From Phoma sp. XZ068 (Eukaryota; Ascomycota; Dothideomycetes; Pleosporales; Didymellaceae), in NCBI GenBank assembly GCA_004835665.1, contig RBKR01000012.1, forward strand, positions 992,001 to 1,056,000: DNA of 64,000 nucleotides, written 5' to 3'. The notes beneath the pieces were generated by a model. It did no database searches. It was not told the origin of the DNA and saw nothing but the letters and a program-made list of their open reading frames with translations. Shown here piece after piece: positions 11,666 to 22,466 of this stretch. Every line of letters starts with the position of its first letter. Position 1 is the first letter of the stretch. The translations under genes and the position numbers were made by a program.

Positions 11666-12525
11666 TTACGCGCGAAACACGAACGAAGTTGGCGCTGCCG
11701 CCGCTGCACCCTCAGGTGCTGCCGCAGTTGTAGCGGCAGGCATTTCACCTCCAGCGGCCGATGACGCCGCAGCCGAGGACTCGGCAGGTGCTGCTGCTGC
11801 GCTCTCTGCGGGTGGTGCTGCGCTCTCTGCGGGTGGTGCTGCGCTCTCAGCAGGTGCCGCGCTCTCAGCTGGGGCAGCGGGGGGTGCTTCAGCAGCAGGG
11901 GGTGCTGCAGCAGGGGGTGGAGGTGGAGGAGGTGCGGCAGCAGCATCCTTAGGAGGTGCCGGTTTGAATGCAGCCTGGTCGAGAGCAATCTTTCCTGCGG
12001 TGCCTCCAACGGGCTCACTGCCGTCGGTGCTCTTCTCCGTGGCTTGAGAGAGTTTGGCGTAGTCATTGACTTGCTGGGCGCTTACACTGGTATGTTGTTA
12101 GCATTTCGACTTCTATGGTCAACATTAGCGAGGGAGACGTACGGGTTGATCACCATGATCTGACCAAGCTGGCAATGTGGTCCTGTAGCGCAATACAAGA
12201 ACATGGGCTCAGTGCTCGTGACTGGCATGTTGAACGTGCCCACTTCGGTCTGCCCGTCCTGGAACGGAATGTGCCCACTGTGCACACCGGCGTCCATGGG
12301 CGTGCATGCTTGGTCGGCAGTTGACTGGGTTACGGTGTGATTTCCGTTGCTGAACTGGAACTGAACAATGTCGCCCACTGCGGCGACGACAGAGTTGGGA
12401 ACGAAAGTGAGCTGCGTTCCGCCGACAACGACAGGAATGATCTGGTTGGCGCGGCGGTGGGGCTTGAGCTGAGGGAGCGCAGTAACTGCAGTGGCGATGG
12501 CCAGAATGAGCTGGAAAGACTTCAT
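11666..12525 (-). CDS. Secreted cupredoxin-like protein with Ala/Pro/Ser repeat tail
   Basis: Predicted 267-residue precursor in two exons (12525-12143 and 12086-11666) with a 56-bp intron (GTACGT donor, CAG acceptor, phase 2). Residues 1-17 are a signal peptide (MKSFQLILAIATAVTALP), followed by a dibasic site (HRR). Residues about 28-130 form one cupredoxin domain. Likely type-1 copper ligands are His in NHTVTQ and Cys/His in YCATGPHC, with a nearby Met (GQIM) as axial candidate. This resembles the fungal extracellular serine-rich or phytocyanin-like group, whose function is unclear. The second exon encodes a low-complexity tail with near-perfect AESAAPP repeats. It ends in SFVFRA rather than a typical hydrophobic GPI tail, so the protein is probably secreted or wall-associated. 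Confidence 0.8.
11785..11880. repeat. In-gene minisatellite, about 21-bp unit
   Basis: The plus strand shows tandem copies of a unit containing gcgctctctgcgggtggtgct. There are two near-perfect copies followed by degenerate ones ending in gctctcagctggggcagcg. The unit length is a multiple of three, so copy-number change would keep the reading frame and lengthen or shorten the AESAAPP repeat tail of the cupredoxin-like protein. Confidence 0.75.
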
Positions 12526-13492
12526 GATGGCAGTTGTTGGTCGTTAATGATTTGATTAGATGGATATCCGGTAGTGCGATTAAGGAGCGAGTACTGTTCA
12601 ACAGTTGACTCGGCCGAACAGAGAAAAGATTACACAAGGCCGGTCGACGGCTAGTTACTCAAAAGAATGACGATGAAAAAGAAGTGAACAGCGGTTTGGT
12701 GAACAAAAGTACTCGGTGGCGTGAGTGAGCACCTTTATGCATCCCTCGCTGGCCGGGGAATACTCTGAACTGCCTGATACAGACTTGCCCCCATCTCCAC
12801 TATCTCTTTTGCTGCGCCATTGTTCCTCTTTGCCAACCCATAATACTCAAACAAGGACAAGGCCTGAGGTGTGTACGAACGAACCTATGGGACGGCGGTT
12901 GGTGGACTACGCGTTTGTCACGTTGTAATAGCCAAGGTGTTATGCAGTCTCAGGTGGCTCAATCTGCTTTTTGACGCGTTTGACAGGCTGGTCGCTAAGA
13001 AGTGGTTCAGAAACAATTGTGCAGACTACCGTTTGAGAGTTGCCAAGTTGGGTGGATCCACTCGGTAGTGGACCTGCATTAGGCACAATCTGAAAACATT
13101 GCATGCCTGACGTAGACCACATGTTGCCTGGCGAGTGTTGAAGTGCCGAAATAACCGACTTAGGAGACTGGGCTAGCTGAACGACGCTGTGTATACTCCT
13201 GTTTGCCCAGTATCAGCACAAGCTGTCGAACTCCATTCAGTGGACGCAAAGTGCTGATGACAGGGCAAGAGTTTCCTTCACGGTGAGCGCACGCAGAGCG
13301 ACAATTGGGTTGTACGATAATACAATCTCATGTACGAAGCAGTTGGCGATGTTAAAAGAAGGGTTGCAACAACATGCGATAATGATGAGAGGTGAAACGT
13401 CGTGAGTAAGGCAAACGCTAGGCCGAACCTCGGCGTTCGCGGCATTCCCAACGGCAGCAACACACGAGTCAAAGCACACGTCACTACTCGAC
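12526..13492. promoter_or_regulatory. Divergent promoter region of the cupredoxin and ABC ATPase genes
   Basis: The 967 bp separate the divergent starts at 12525 (minus) and 13493 (plus). No protein-like ORF, tRNA or repeat is supported. Pyrimidine-rich tracts are visible, but no specific binding site can be assigned. Confidence 0.4.
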
Positions 13493-15567
13493 ATGCAAAG
13501 GACAACGGCACGGTTCTTTGCCGCTTCAAGATGCGCAAGGCTTCATACGTCGCGTAGACTCTACTCAGAGCCGATCGTCAAAATCGCCAATGGCACGTTT
13601 TACAGGCATCATCCCGAGTCAAAGCCAGCTGCCGCGCAGGATGCGCCTCCCAATCCGCCCCTGTTTCCAGACTTGACTCTGTCACTACCTTCTTTCTCCA
13701 CGCCTAGTCAACATTGGGCTATTTTGAGTCCTTCATCCATTATTAGGACTGCTTTCCTTCAGCTCCTTCGCGGGCAATTCCTATGTTTTCCACCAGCAGC
13801 ACGGACTTATCCCTACCTGTTATCCCCGGAGATCACAGAGAAGAATCCTCGATTGCGGTACCCAGATCAAGCCATTGAGTATGTTGGCTTCGATGTGGAG
13901 CGCAAGGCCTTTGGTGGCGCCTACCTCTCTGCTCGCTACGAGAGTCTCAAAGAGGAAGGTGATTTTACGTTGAAGCGTTACTTGACTGGCATTGTTACAT
14001 TGAATCCTGGCGAAGAAGAATTGAAAGCCAAGTCTGTCGACGAAGAAGTAACGAGACGCGTCATGAAGGACCTAGAGCTTGAAAAATTCTTGGAAAAACC
14101 CGTGAATATGCTGAGCAACGGGCAAAGTCGACGAGCACGGATTGGAAAGGCACTCCTGACTAGGCCAGAGGTTCTGTGTTTGGACGCACCCTTTAGTACG
14201 TCTCGCTCTGCATGCACTGCGTACACATTGCTGACAAATTACAAGTTGGGTTGGATCCCATCGTGACACAACACATCTCTCGAGTATTGCATCGCCTAGC
14301 CGAAGCACACTCGCCTAGGATCGTACTGTCATTACGACCTCAAGATGCCATACCCGAATGGATTACACACATTGTCTACGCCGGTGAAGATGGAAAAGTC
14401 GCTTCACTCGGCCCGAAGGAAGAGGTCTTCAAGTATCTGAAACAGCAGTATGATGACGCCGAGAAGTCAATTCAAGCAAGCTCATCAGGTCGTGACCTAG
14501 ACACTAAACTGGTAGAAATGCGCGAGGTAGGTCGCCATTTATCCGAGCGAGGCGACTTCGAGACCGATGGCGTCGATGCTTCCGGGTCATCAGATGCACT
14601 AAGTCGAGATGGCTACAAGAAGGTTGACCACACTCAAGTACCACTCGGCGAGCCCATTGTGGAAATGCAAGGTGTGAACATCAAGTACGGCGCCAACTCT
14701 GTGCTTGGAGAGTGGAAACAGAACGTGAACGGTGAGGAGAAAGATGGCTTATATTGGAATGTCCACCGCGGACAACGCTGGGGCATCTTCGGTGCCAACG
14801 GCTCAGGAAAGACCACCCTCATCAGTCTCGTCACTTCAGACCACCCACAAACATACTCAGCGCCTGTTAAGTTGTTCCAACGTTCACGTCTTCCTGAACC
14901 CGGTGTACCAGGTATCACGATCTTCGAGATTCAGGCACGTATGGGTCACGCATCACCAGAGGTTCATGCCTTGTTCCCCAAGCACCTGACCGTTCGAAGA
15001 GCGCTCGAGTCTGCATGGAGCGAGACCCCAATCGTCAAACCTCGCCTGGACGACAACGCAACGAAGCGCGTCGAGGCATGTCTCCGCTGGTTTGAGCCCG
15101 AGCTCAATGCTCTCCTTACAGATCGCGAGGCCCCAACTGGAAACTTGGATTGGGCGTCGAACGTCTTATTTGGCGAGAGCTCATACTCTGCGCAACGCGT
15201 CCTCCTCTTCCTGCGCGCCACGATTAGCAACCCGGATATCGTTATCTTGGATGAGGCATTCAGCGGCATGGATGATCTGGCACGAGACAAGTGTCTGCTG
15301 TTTCTCAGTCGGGGTCAGTCCATGGAGCTGCATTACACAGACGCTGGTCACAGACCTGTGGACACCAAGACAGAAGTAGTAGTTCCTGGGCTGCAGGATC
15401 ACCAGGCGCTGTTGTGTATCAGCCATAGCAGGCAAGAGGTGCCCGGGTGTATAAGAGACTGGATATGTCTGCCCGAGCCTGGCACTGGAGCTCCTCGGTT
15501 TGGTAAGTTTGACGGACCGGTTGAGATGGGGAGGGAGAGGTGGAATGAGATCTGGAACTGGCCGTAG
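13493..15567 (+). CDS. Tandem ABC ATPase without membrane domains (YDR061W/ModF-like)
   Basis: Predicted 674-residue protein in two exons (13493-14195, 14246-15567; 50-bp intron, phase 1). An N-terminal basic and hydroxylated stretch (MQRTTARFFAASRCARLHTS) looks like a mitochondrial presequence. Two ATPase domains follow. The first has a degraded P-loop (LSPSSIIRTAF) but a good signature (NMLSNGQSRR). The second has an intact Walker A (GANGSGKTT), a changed signature (SSYSAQRV) and a Walker B of IVILDEAFSG. No transmembrane segment is present. This matches the soluble two-domain ABC proteins near yeast YDR061W and bacterial ModF/PhrA, whose role is not known. The split of defects suggests one composite site keeps catalysis. 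A mitochondrial location is inferred from the N-terminus only. Confidence 0.8.
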
Positions 15568-15749
15568 ATTGTACATACCAACCCGTTTCCATCACTTGTA
15601 TGATATCGATCTTTATCCATTGCCCATTATACGTTATTCATGCTGGTCCCAATTCCGCCATCCTTTCCTGAGTCCTAGGAGCATGTCCCTTCTCAAACCC
15701 TCCCCAAGCACCCATTTCCACCCAAACCCAAACACCAGCTCAATCTACC

Positions 15750-16700
15750 TTACCCATAATACCTTTGCCTATGCACCCTATTCCTCCTCGAGCACACACA
15801 CTCGCCACGCCACCAGCACCTACTTAGCATCAGCACACGCACATATCTCTCTGCCTCACACACCCCAAAAAAAAAAAAAAAGACCGAACACTTACTTAAC
15901 CAACCCAATAGCCAACACGCCCAGTATCCCCAGCACAAAACCCCACATACCGCGCCCAGAGCCCACTGTTCCCGCCTCTGTTCTTTCACCAGATATGTCT
16001 CCCGCCAGGCGGCGGGGATGTCGCTCTCGCCCATGACGGTGCCGACTTGGGGCCAGTGGGGGTTGATGTGGACGACTTTGGTGGGAAGTGCGAAGGCGAT
16101 GTTGTGAGGGCGTGTGACGGTGGTGAGGGTATGTGGTACTTTGCCGAGGGGAAGAGAGAGGGGGATGGTGGGGATGGCAGCTGGGGCACGTGTGGCGGTT
16201 AGGAGGGAGGAGGTGAGGATGGCTGTGGACATGTCTGAGCAGTCCGAGGCCTGGCGGATGTGGTGGTCGAGAGGGGTGGGATGGACGTGGGGATTAGGGG
16301 TGGCGAGCCCATGCTGGAGAGGAAGAGCTCTGGTGATGGTGACTCCTTGGAGGGTGGTGTGTAGGCCAGCGGCGTCGGAGAGGATGACTTCGACGGTTGT
16401 GGTGATGGTCGTCAAGGAGCGCGGCTCCATTTCTGACCTGGAATCGATGAGAGCCTTTGAGCGCTCTGAGAGTGATTCAAAAGGAAGCTGGTCGTCCTCG
16501 ATGGCTGTTGGTGCAATGGACTGCTCCTCTGCCGCCATCGCTTTTGGCGTCGTTACCTTGCTGGTGTTGGGTAGGACAAACGATTTGCTAAGGCTGGAAG
16601 AACGAGGGAAGAAGCTGCCATTGTGGGGAGTATACTGCACTGAAGTGTTCTTGTCCCTGAACCAGATTATCTGGACTTTGCGGCCAATAACGTTCTTCAT
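15750..16700 (-). CDS. Hypothetical protein with a C-terminal membrane segment
   Basis: An ATG-started frame of 316 codons; the family is not recognised. The first 180 residues are Ser/Thr/Pro-rich and polar, with a central part containing LPLGKVPHTLTTVTRPHNIAFALP and ESDIPAAWRETYLV. Near residue 245 a hydrophobic, Trp-rich helix follows (WALGAVCGVLCWGYWACWLL), suggesting a tail-anchored or single-pass protein. A likely 45-bp intron (15851-15895; GTAAGT donor, CAG acceptor) would remove an odd poly-Phe run coded by a 15-base A tract on the plus strand. The frame is the same with or without it, so the C-terminal residues are basic and Arg-rich either way. It could be a lineage-specific protein. 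Expression is unproven. Confidence 0.55.
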   Translation of the reverse strand: MKNVIGRKVQIIWFRDKNTSVQYTPHNGSFFPRSSSLSKSFVLPNTSKVTTPKAMAAEEQSIAPTAIEDDQLPFESLSERSKALIDSRSEMEPRSLTTITTTVEVILSDAAGLHTTLQGVTITRALPLQHGLATPNPHVHPTPLDHHIRQASDCSDMSTAILTSSLLTATRAPAAIPTIPLSLPLGKVPHTLTTVTRPHNIAFALPTKVVHINPHWPQVGTVMGESDIPAAWRETYLVKEQRREQWALGAVCGVLCWGYWACWLLGWLSKCSVFFFFFGVCEAERYVRVLMLSRCWWRGECVCSRRNRVHRQRYYG

Positions 16701-16938
16701 AGCTCAGGGTCGACTTTGAATATGAAATCGAGATGCGGAGAAAGACCCTTGATGAGCAGATAAGTGCAATAGTTACAACGTCGTGATGTCGCTATCAGTA
16801 ACACAATATCGGCTCTCGAGAGCTGCATCTATGATTAACCTAAGGGGCGAAAAGATTAGCTGTAGTTGTATAGAATGCGAACAGATGACAAAGTGAACGA
16901 AGGCTGAGGACTGGAAAAGGCTTCATTTGTTTCGATGC

Positions 16939-18172
16939 TTATTTTGTAGGCTGCAAGACGATATTGTCGATCAGACGAACAGCGACCTGGCCACCCCCAA
17001 GGCCGAGCTCTTCTCCCTCCTGAGGCTCTTCCACGGGCATCATCTTTACTGCACCGCTCAGAATTGCACCCTTTGTCTCGTCGACCTTCTCGACCTCTTC
17101 CATGGTGTCCGGGTCTGCGAGACTGATGTAGTCGACCTGAAACATGGCTCGCTTGCTTGGCTGTTGATTTTCCTGTTCGTGCTGGATTCGATCGCCGTGG
17201 TCGACGGCAGGCCAGAGGATGTCGCCTCGCAACCGCTTGCCAGCGTTGTACTGTGCTTCGGCCTTGCGTAGTGCCTGGTTCAGTACAATACCTACCTTGC
17301 GTCGGCGAGCACCGAGGTACACATTACGGGATGACAAGGCTAGACCGTCCGCCTCTCGAGAGGTGTCGCAAATACGAACTCTTGTATTCAGGTGGAAGTC
17401 CTTGACCAGCTTCTTGATGACGACGGTTTGCTGGGCATCCTTCTGGCCGAAGTATACGCTGTCGGGGGTGCAGATATTGAACAACTTCATGCAAACAGTT
17501 GCAACGCCTCGGAAGAAGACGGGTCGGGAGGCACCCTCGAGGAGCTGGCCGAGCGGTCGCATCTCGATGAAGCTTCCCACACCCGGTATGGCGCTGTCAG
17601 GAGGCGATGTAGGGTACATGGTGTTGGTGCTCGGTGCAAAGACGGCTGACACTCGGCCCTTGCCCTCTCGTGCCAGCTCCCGGTCGAGGTCCTTTAGCAT
17701 CTCCATGTCCGTCTCCCATGTCTTCGGATAAGAGGCCAAGTCTTCATTCAAGCCGAACTGTGTAGGGTTCACGTAGATGGTGACCCACACGTCTGTGTTC
17801 TCCTCGGCTGCCTTCCTCACCAATGAGATGTGGCCCTCGTGCAGAGCTCCCATGGTAGGGACGAGGCCCACGGTGCGATTGTTCAGCAGGAGCTCGCGGC
17901 GAAACTTGCGCAATGGCGCGATATCGTGGAAGACCTGTGTCAGGTCATTCACTGCAAATGCGCTGCGGCGGGGCGTGGTCGAGGAGAGGCAGCGAATGCC
18001 ATTGTGCGTGAAGGTAGCTCTCGGGGAAGGTGCGAAGCTTCTCAGTAGGCACCTGCGTGCTGTGGGAACTACGCTGCGTTAGTGCATGACTCGAGAGCCG
18101 TTGTTCGTGGACATGTCTACCAGCTGTCGTGCGGAGGTGTGCCATGAGGAGTGATGCAGGGCGCGAGGCCAT
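16939..18172 (-). CDS. panC: Pantoate-beta-alanine ligase (pantothenate synthetase)
   Basis: Predicted 393 residues in two exons (18172-18121 and 18068-16939). The main frame has no ATG before conserved sequence. An ATG at 18172 joins it through a 52-bp intron whose last bases are GCAGCGTAG; using the TAG rather than the preceding CAG acceptor keeps the frame. An ATG 36 bases further upstream is also in frame. The N-terminus (MASRPASLLMAHLRTTA) and the following Arg/Ser-rich part suggest a mitochondrial presequence. Family motifs are PTMGALHEGH (the HIGH-type nucleotide site), YVNPTQF, FGQKDAQQ and SSRNVYL. The enzyme condenses pantoate and beta-alanine using ATP to make vitamin B5, the coenzyme A precursor (yeast Pan6). 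It shares a short divergent promoter with DBP7. Confidence 0.93.
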
Positions 18173-18485
18173 AGCTCTTTTCCCAACTGTGTTGATGACT
18201 ATGTTCAAGTTGCAAAGTCGTGCCCGGCACAGCGGAAGATTCCCCCTTTCGCAGCGGATGAGTGGAAGAAATCTGACTGGCTCATGTCCGCAATTGATTC
18301 CAAAGCAGCAAAGACGTCTCTGTTCTGCTGCGTAGATGTCGTACTATTACGCATCACGTGCCTTCGCGGCTCCACTGGTGGGTTCGTTAGCGCGAGGGAC
18401 CCACCAAAAAAGTTCGAGGGTCGTGAATGCGCCGCCTGCACCCCACCGCCGGCGAGCAGTACCACCCCATACAAACAGAGCAATC
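18173..18485. promoter_or_regulatory. Divergent promoter of the pantothenate synthetase and DBP7 genes
   Basis: Only 313 bp separate the two starts, so the promoters must be short and may share elements. The plus strand is partly open in the DBP7 frame upstream of its ATG, but no earlier ATG in good context is preferred over 18486. Confidence 0.45.
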
Positions 18486-20987
18486 ATGGCCGACGATGGC
18501 ATGCTCCTCAACTTCTCCATACCCGAGAGCGGTATCATTGCGAAGCCCAGCATAAAAGGCGGCTCGTGGAGAAGTCGCCTTACTGCGAAAAAGGCGGCGC
18601 AAAACTGGCACACCAAGGCCACTGCCCGACTGAACGGAGAGGTGTTGCCCAAGAAAGTGAACGAGGGAAAGGCTACAGATGTGAACCGCACAGAGCTGGG
18701 TCCGAGGACAAGACGAGTGTCCAAGAGCCCAGAACCTGCAAGCCAAAGTGAACGGCCGGTCAAGAGAGCGCGTGTGAGCGGAGATTTCAAGCCAAGAGAC
18801 ACAGAGAGACCAGCCCAGGGCGACTTCAGACCTCAGTCGACAACGAGCGCACCGAAGCAGTTCCAGGAGAGGCAGGAGGCCCCGAAGAAGGGCAACAAGC
18901 AGATCATCTCGTCCCTGTTCACGTACAACCCGACCTCGACCACGAAGACGCAACCCGCCGAGCGCACCGCCGTAGATGACACCCCCATCGAACCTTCAAA
19001 CGCACCGCTCAGCAGCGAGCTTGACACATTCACATCCCTCGGCATATCACCGATACTGGCGGCGCACATGCTGAACAAGATGGGCATGAAAGCACCAACA
19101 GCCATTCAAAAGGCCGCAATCACACAACTAGTGAAGGACGACTCGGACGCATTCATACAGGCTGAGACTGGTTCCGGAAAGACTCTGGCCTATCTTCTAC
19201 CGATTGTACAGAGACTGATGGAGCTGTCAGCCAACATAAAGAAGCGGAAGGATGCAGGTGATGAAGCCGTGCAGCGGAGTTCAGGCCTGTTTGCTGTCAT
19301 CCTAGCGCCAACTCGAGAACTGAGTAAGCAAATTGCGCTCGTTCTCGAGAAGCTGCTTGGTTGTGCGCATTGGCTCGTAGCCACCACGGTCATTGGTGGT
19401 GAGAAAAAGAAGTCGGAGAAAGCACGCTTAAGGAAGGGTATCAACATCCTGGTCGCGACACCTGGACGACTTGTCGACCATCTCGAACACACGGAAGCCC
19501 TGGATGTGAGCAACGTCAGATGGTTAGTTCTCGATGAGGGTGATCGAATGATGGAACTGGGATTCGAGCAGGACATGCAGAAGATTATTGGGCAACTCAA
19601 CCTACGCATGAAAGCACACAAAGAAGGCAGGTCCGCGATACCAGGGCTACCAGAGAAGCGAACAACCGTCCTCTGCTCTGCAACCATGAAGATGGACGTA
19701 GAGCGATTGGGTCAGATCAGTTTGAAGGACGCAGTGCACATCAAAGCAGATCCCGCCGACCGAGACGAGAATGCAGTCGAAGAACGAGAGGACCATGGCT
19801 TCTACGCGCCAGCACAACTAAAGCAATCATACGCTGTGGTGGCGCCCAAGCTGCGATTGGTGTCCTTGTTGGCTTACCTCAAGCGCACATTCGCACGGAA
19901 AGGCTCGGTCATGAAAGCCATCGTCTTCATATCCTGTGCCGACTCGGTCGATTTCCACTTTGACCTGCTAACAAGCCACCTCGAGGGAGATAAGCCTGCC
20001 ATCACCAAGGAAGATGCAACCGACAAGGATGATGAAGGTTCAGAAAAGAGGGAGAAGAAGAAGGCAGTCGCCCAATCCGACCCTACAAAGCTCGTTGTCA
20101 CACACGCCGAGGCCCCTATCCTCTCCCCTAAGACCCATGCCGTAACAGCCTACCGTCTCCACGGTTCCCTTCAACAATCTCTCCGAACATCCACCCTCGC
20201 ACACTTCACCAAAAACAACGAAGCCTCCGTTCTCATCGCAACCGATGTCGCGTCTCGTGGTCTCGACCTTCCCAACGTCGACCTCGTTGTGGAGTTCGAC
20301 CCGGCATTCGCTCGCTCCGACCATCTTCACCGCATCGGTCGTACAGCACGTGCTGGTCGCGACGGCCGCGCCTGCATCTTCCTGCAGCCAGGCTGTGAAG
20401 AAGGCTACGTGGACATTCTCAAATCGGATCGCAAAGACAATGAAGCGGGTGTTCATCTGGTCCGTCAAGATGCCGACGATATTTTGAACAAGGGCCTGGT
20501 CACAACCGGTATAATTGAGAAGGGCGCGTACATGGAGAAAGCCACAGACCTCCAACTTGCCGTCGAGCGCTGGGCACTCGCAGATCCCAAGCGCCTTGAA
20601 GCGGCGCGCCGCGCATATCAATCTCACATCCGTGCCTATGCTACCCACGTAGCAGACGAGCGTATCTACTTTGATATCAAATCCCTACATCTCGGTCATC
20701 TCGCCAAAGCCTTTGCGCTCCGCGAACGACCCAGCGGTATGAAGGTTCCCGGTCTGCGCACAGGAGCAGGCCGAGAAGACAAGCGGCCGGCCAAGGTCCG
20801 TGGTGCGCCGAAGGTAGATGGCGCAAGTAGGAAGGCGGATAAGGTTCCTCCGAAGAAGGGCGTCCAAGATTTAGATCTACCGCTCGGCGCAGACGAGGAG
20901 GAGAGTGCCAAGATGAGGAAGGCGGTGCGCGCAAGGGAGAAGTTTATGAGGCATGCTGGTATGGCATCGGAGTTCAACTTGGGATAG
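18486..20987 (+). CDS. DBP7: ATP-dependent RNA helicase DBP7 (ribosome biogenesis)
   Basis: Single-exon gene of 833 residues from the ATG at 18486 (ACAATCATGG); the open frame extends further upstream without a better start. The first 180 residues are basic and disordered (RPVKRARVSG). The helicase core follows with PTAIQKAAI (Q motif), AETGSGKT (I), APTRELSKQ (Ia), ATPGRLVDHL (Ib), DEGD in place of DEAD (II), CSATMK (III) and HRIGRTARAGRDG (VI). A charged insert near 530-580 and a Lys-rich C-terminus are typical of Dbp7, as is DEGDRMMELGFE. Dbp7 acts in the nucleolus on early pre-60S particles, remodelling snoRNA and peptidyl-transferase-centre contacts. Confidence 0.93.
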   Translation: MADDGMLLNFSIPESGIIAKPSIKGGSWRSRLTAKKAAQNWHTKATARLNGEVLPKKVNEGKATDVNRTELGPRTRRVSKSPEPASQSERPVKRARVSGDFKPRDTERPAQGDFRPQSTTSAPKQFQERQEAPKKGNKQIISSLFTYNPTSTTKTQPAERTAVDDTPIEPSNAPLSSELDTFTSLGISPILAAHMLNKMGMKAPTAIQKAAITQLVKDDSDAFIQAETGSGKTLAYLLPIVQRLMELSANIKKRKDAGDEAVQRSSGLFAVILAPTRELSKQIALVLEKLLGCAHWLVATTVIGGEKKKSEKARLRKGINILVATPGRLVDHLEHTEALDVSNVRWLVLDEGDRMMELGFEQDMQKIIGQLNLRMKAHKEGRSAIPGLPEKRTTVLCSATMKMDVERLGQISLKDAVHIKADPADRDENAVEEREDHGFYAPAQLKQSYAVVAPKLRLVSLLAYLKRTFARKGSVMKAIVFISCADSVDFHFDLLTSHLEGDKPAITKEDATDKDDEGSEKREKKKAVAQSDPTKLVVTHAEAPILSPKTHAVTAYRLHGSLQQSLRTSTLAHFTKNNEASVLIATDVASRGLDLPNVDLVVEFDPAFARSDHLHRIGRTARAGRDGRACIFLQPGCEEGYVDILKSDRKDNEAGVHLVRQDADDILNKGLVTTGIIEKGAYMEKATDLQLAVERWALADPKRLEAARRAYQSHIRAYATHVADERIYFDIKSLHLGHLAKAFALRERPSGMKVPGLRTGAGREDKRPAKVRGAPKVDGASRKADKVPPKKGVQDLDLPLGADEEESAKMRKAVRAREKFMRHAGMASEFNLG

Positions 20988-21419
20988 ACGCATTATATGG
21001 AGTAATGAGGATGGATATTTCATCGCAATGGTATACGAGCCCTGTTGTAGTCGCTCGCATTTCCAAGTCACACACCTTGCAGACCACAATTTTTTGATCA
21101 AAATCCTTACCCTTGTTCTCCATCTACAATTCCCCCGCATCTACCCTTGCTCCGCATCTACTCTTACTCCGCATCAGTACTGGAGGTTTGACTTGTTCTG
21201 TACAAGTCGAGCGTTATAGACAAGTTTTCCGATCTTTAGGCTGATGATGTACGCTTCCCATTGGCTACTTACCCTAAACATAACCATAGGCAATATAGGC
21301 TCCAACATTAACCGTTCAGTGCGCGGAACACGGAGAAAAAGCCGTGACATCATTTTGTTTATATAGCAGCAAAGGTAAGTGAACAAAATTATCCGTGTGT
21401 CTTCATCATTCCAGCAAGT
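20988..21419. other. Intergenic, promoter side of the GH62 gene
   Basis: 432 bp holding the DBP7 3' flank and the GH62 promoter. A pyrimidine-rich stretch with repeated ctccgcatctactcttactccgcatc-like text lies near 21130-21180. No ORF or RNA gene is supported. Confidence 0.45.
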
Positions 21420-22466
21420 ATGCGGGGTCTCTTTGCTTTGGTGACAGCGATTGGAGCAGTCGCGGCTCGTGCCATTGACGGCCATGCTGGCGACTTGCTC
21501 TCAGCCAGAAAGCCTCCCAGTCTCCCAAGTACCTTTTCCTGGAAATCGAGTGAAGCACTTGTTTGGCCTAAGGATGATGGTCGAAACATCGATGGTATCA
21601 AGGACCCGTCAATCGTATACCACAAGAACGCCTACCATGTCTTTGCCAGCACCGCTCAAGGCTCGGGCTACAGCCTCATCTACTTCAACTTCACCGACTT
21701 CTCGAAAGCAAACGCCTCGACATTCTATTACCTGGACCAGTCAGCCATCGGCGAGGGCTACCGTGCCGCGCCTGAAGTATTCTACTTCGCGCCCCAGAAG
21801 CTGTGGTACCTGATCTACCAAAATGGCAATGCAGCGTACTCGACGAACAAGGACATCAACAACCCCGCTGGCTGGACGGCACCAACCAACTTCTACTCCG
21901 GCACACCGCAAATCATCACTGACAACATCGGCAACGGGTACTGGGTGGACATGTGGGTCATCTGCGACGCCAAGAACTGCCACCTCTTCTCCTCAGACGA
22001 CAACGGCCATTTATACCGGTCGCAGACATCGCTGGTCGACTTTCCAAACGGCATGAGCGACCCCGTGATTACTCTCGAAGACACACGCTTCGCGCTCTTC
22101 GAAGCCGCAAACGTCTACCACATCGGCGGCGGCAAATACCTGCTTATCGTGGAGGCAATCGGCAGCGACAGCAACCGGTACTTCCGATCGTGGACCAGCA
22201 AGGACATAGCAGGGCCGTGGACGCAGTTGGCCGCGAGCGAAGCGAATCCATTTGCGAGGTCGACTAACGTGGTGTTTGATGGGCCGGCGTGGACGAAGAG
22301 TATCAGCCATGGAGAGGTGATTAGGACGAATGTTGATCAGACGTTGTCGATTAAGCCGTGTAAGCTGAGGTATCTGTATCAGGGATTGGATCCGGCTGCG
22401 GGTGGTGACTATAATAGTCTTCCCTGGAGGCTGGGCTTGTTGACGCAGACGAACTCGACGTGCTGA
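21420..22466 (+). CDS. Secreted alpha-L-arabinofuranosidase, GH62
   Basis: Single-exon gene of 348 residues. A signal peptide (MRGLFALVTAIGAVAARA) precedes a five-bladed beta-propeller domain filling the rest, with no carbohydrate-binding module. Family landmarks are GIKDPSIVYH (probable catalytic base Asp), WVDMWVICDAKNCHLFSSDDNG, the tract FEAANVYHIGGGKYLLIVEA and SHGEVIRTN with the probable acid Glu. GH62 enzymes release arabinose from arabinoxylan and act outside the cell during growth on plant walls. The length is normal for a module-free GH62. The zinc-cluster regulator next door is transcribed in the same direction and starts 600 bp downstream, so co-regulation is possible but not shown. 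Confidence 0.94.
   Translation: MRGLFALVTAIGAVAARAIDGHAGDLLSARKPPSLPSTFSWKSSEALVWPKDDGRNIDGIKDPSIVYHKNAYHVFASTAQGSGYSLIYFNFTDFSKANASTFYYLDQSAIGEGYRAAPEVFYFAPQKLWYLIYQNGNAAYSTNKDINNPAGWTAPTNFYSGTPQIITDNIGNGYWVDMWVICDAKNCHLFSSDDNGHLYRSQTSLVDFPNGMSDPVITLEDTRFALFEAANVYHIGGGKYLLIVEAIGSDSNRYFRSWTSKDIAGPWTQLAASEANPFARSTNVVFDGPAWTKSISHGEVIRTNVDQTLSIKPCKLRYLYQGLDPAAGGDYNSLPWRLGLLTQTNSTC

Noticed and set aside
15867..15881. 15-base A run as a poly(A) tail of a retroposed copy
   Set aside because: It lies inside an apparent intron of the minus-strand gene at 15750-16700. There is no target duplication and no retro-gene next to it.
17945..18208. Minus-strand ORF of 87 codons at the start of the pantothenate synthetase gene
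   Set aside because: Its first 13 codons beyond 18172 may be real 5' leader, but the rest is the read-through of the intron in the wrong frame. The spliced model explains the sequence.
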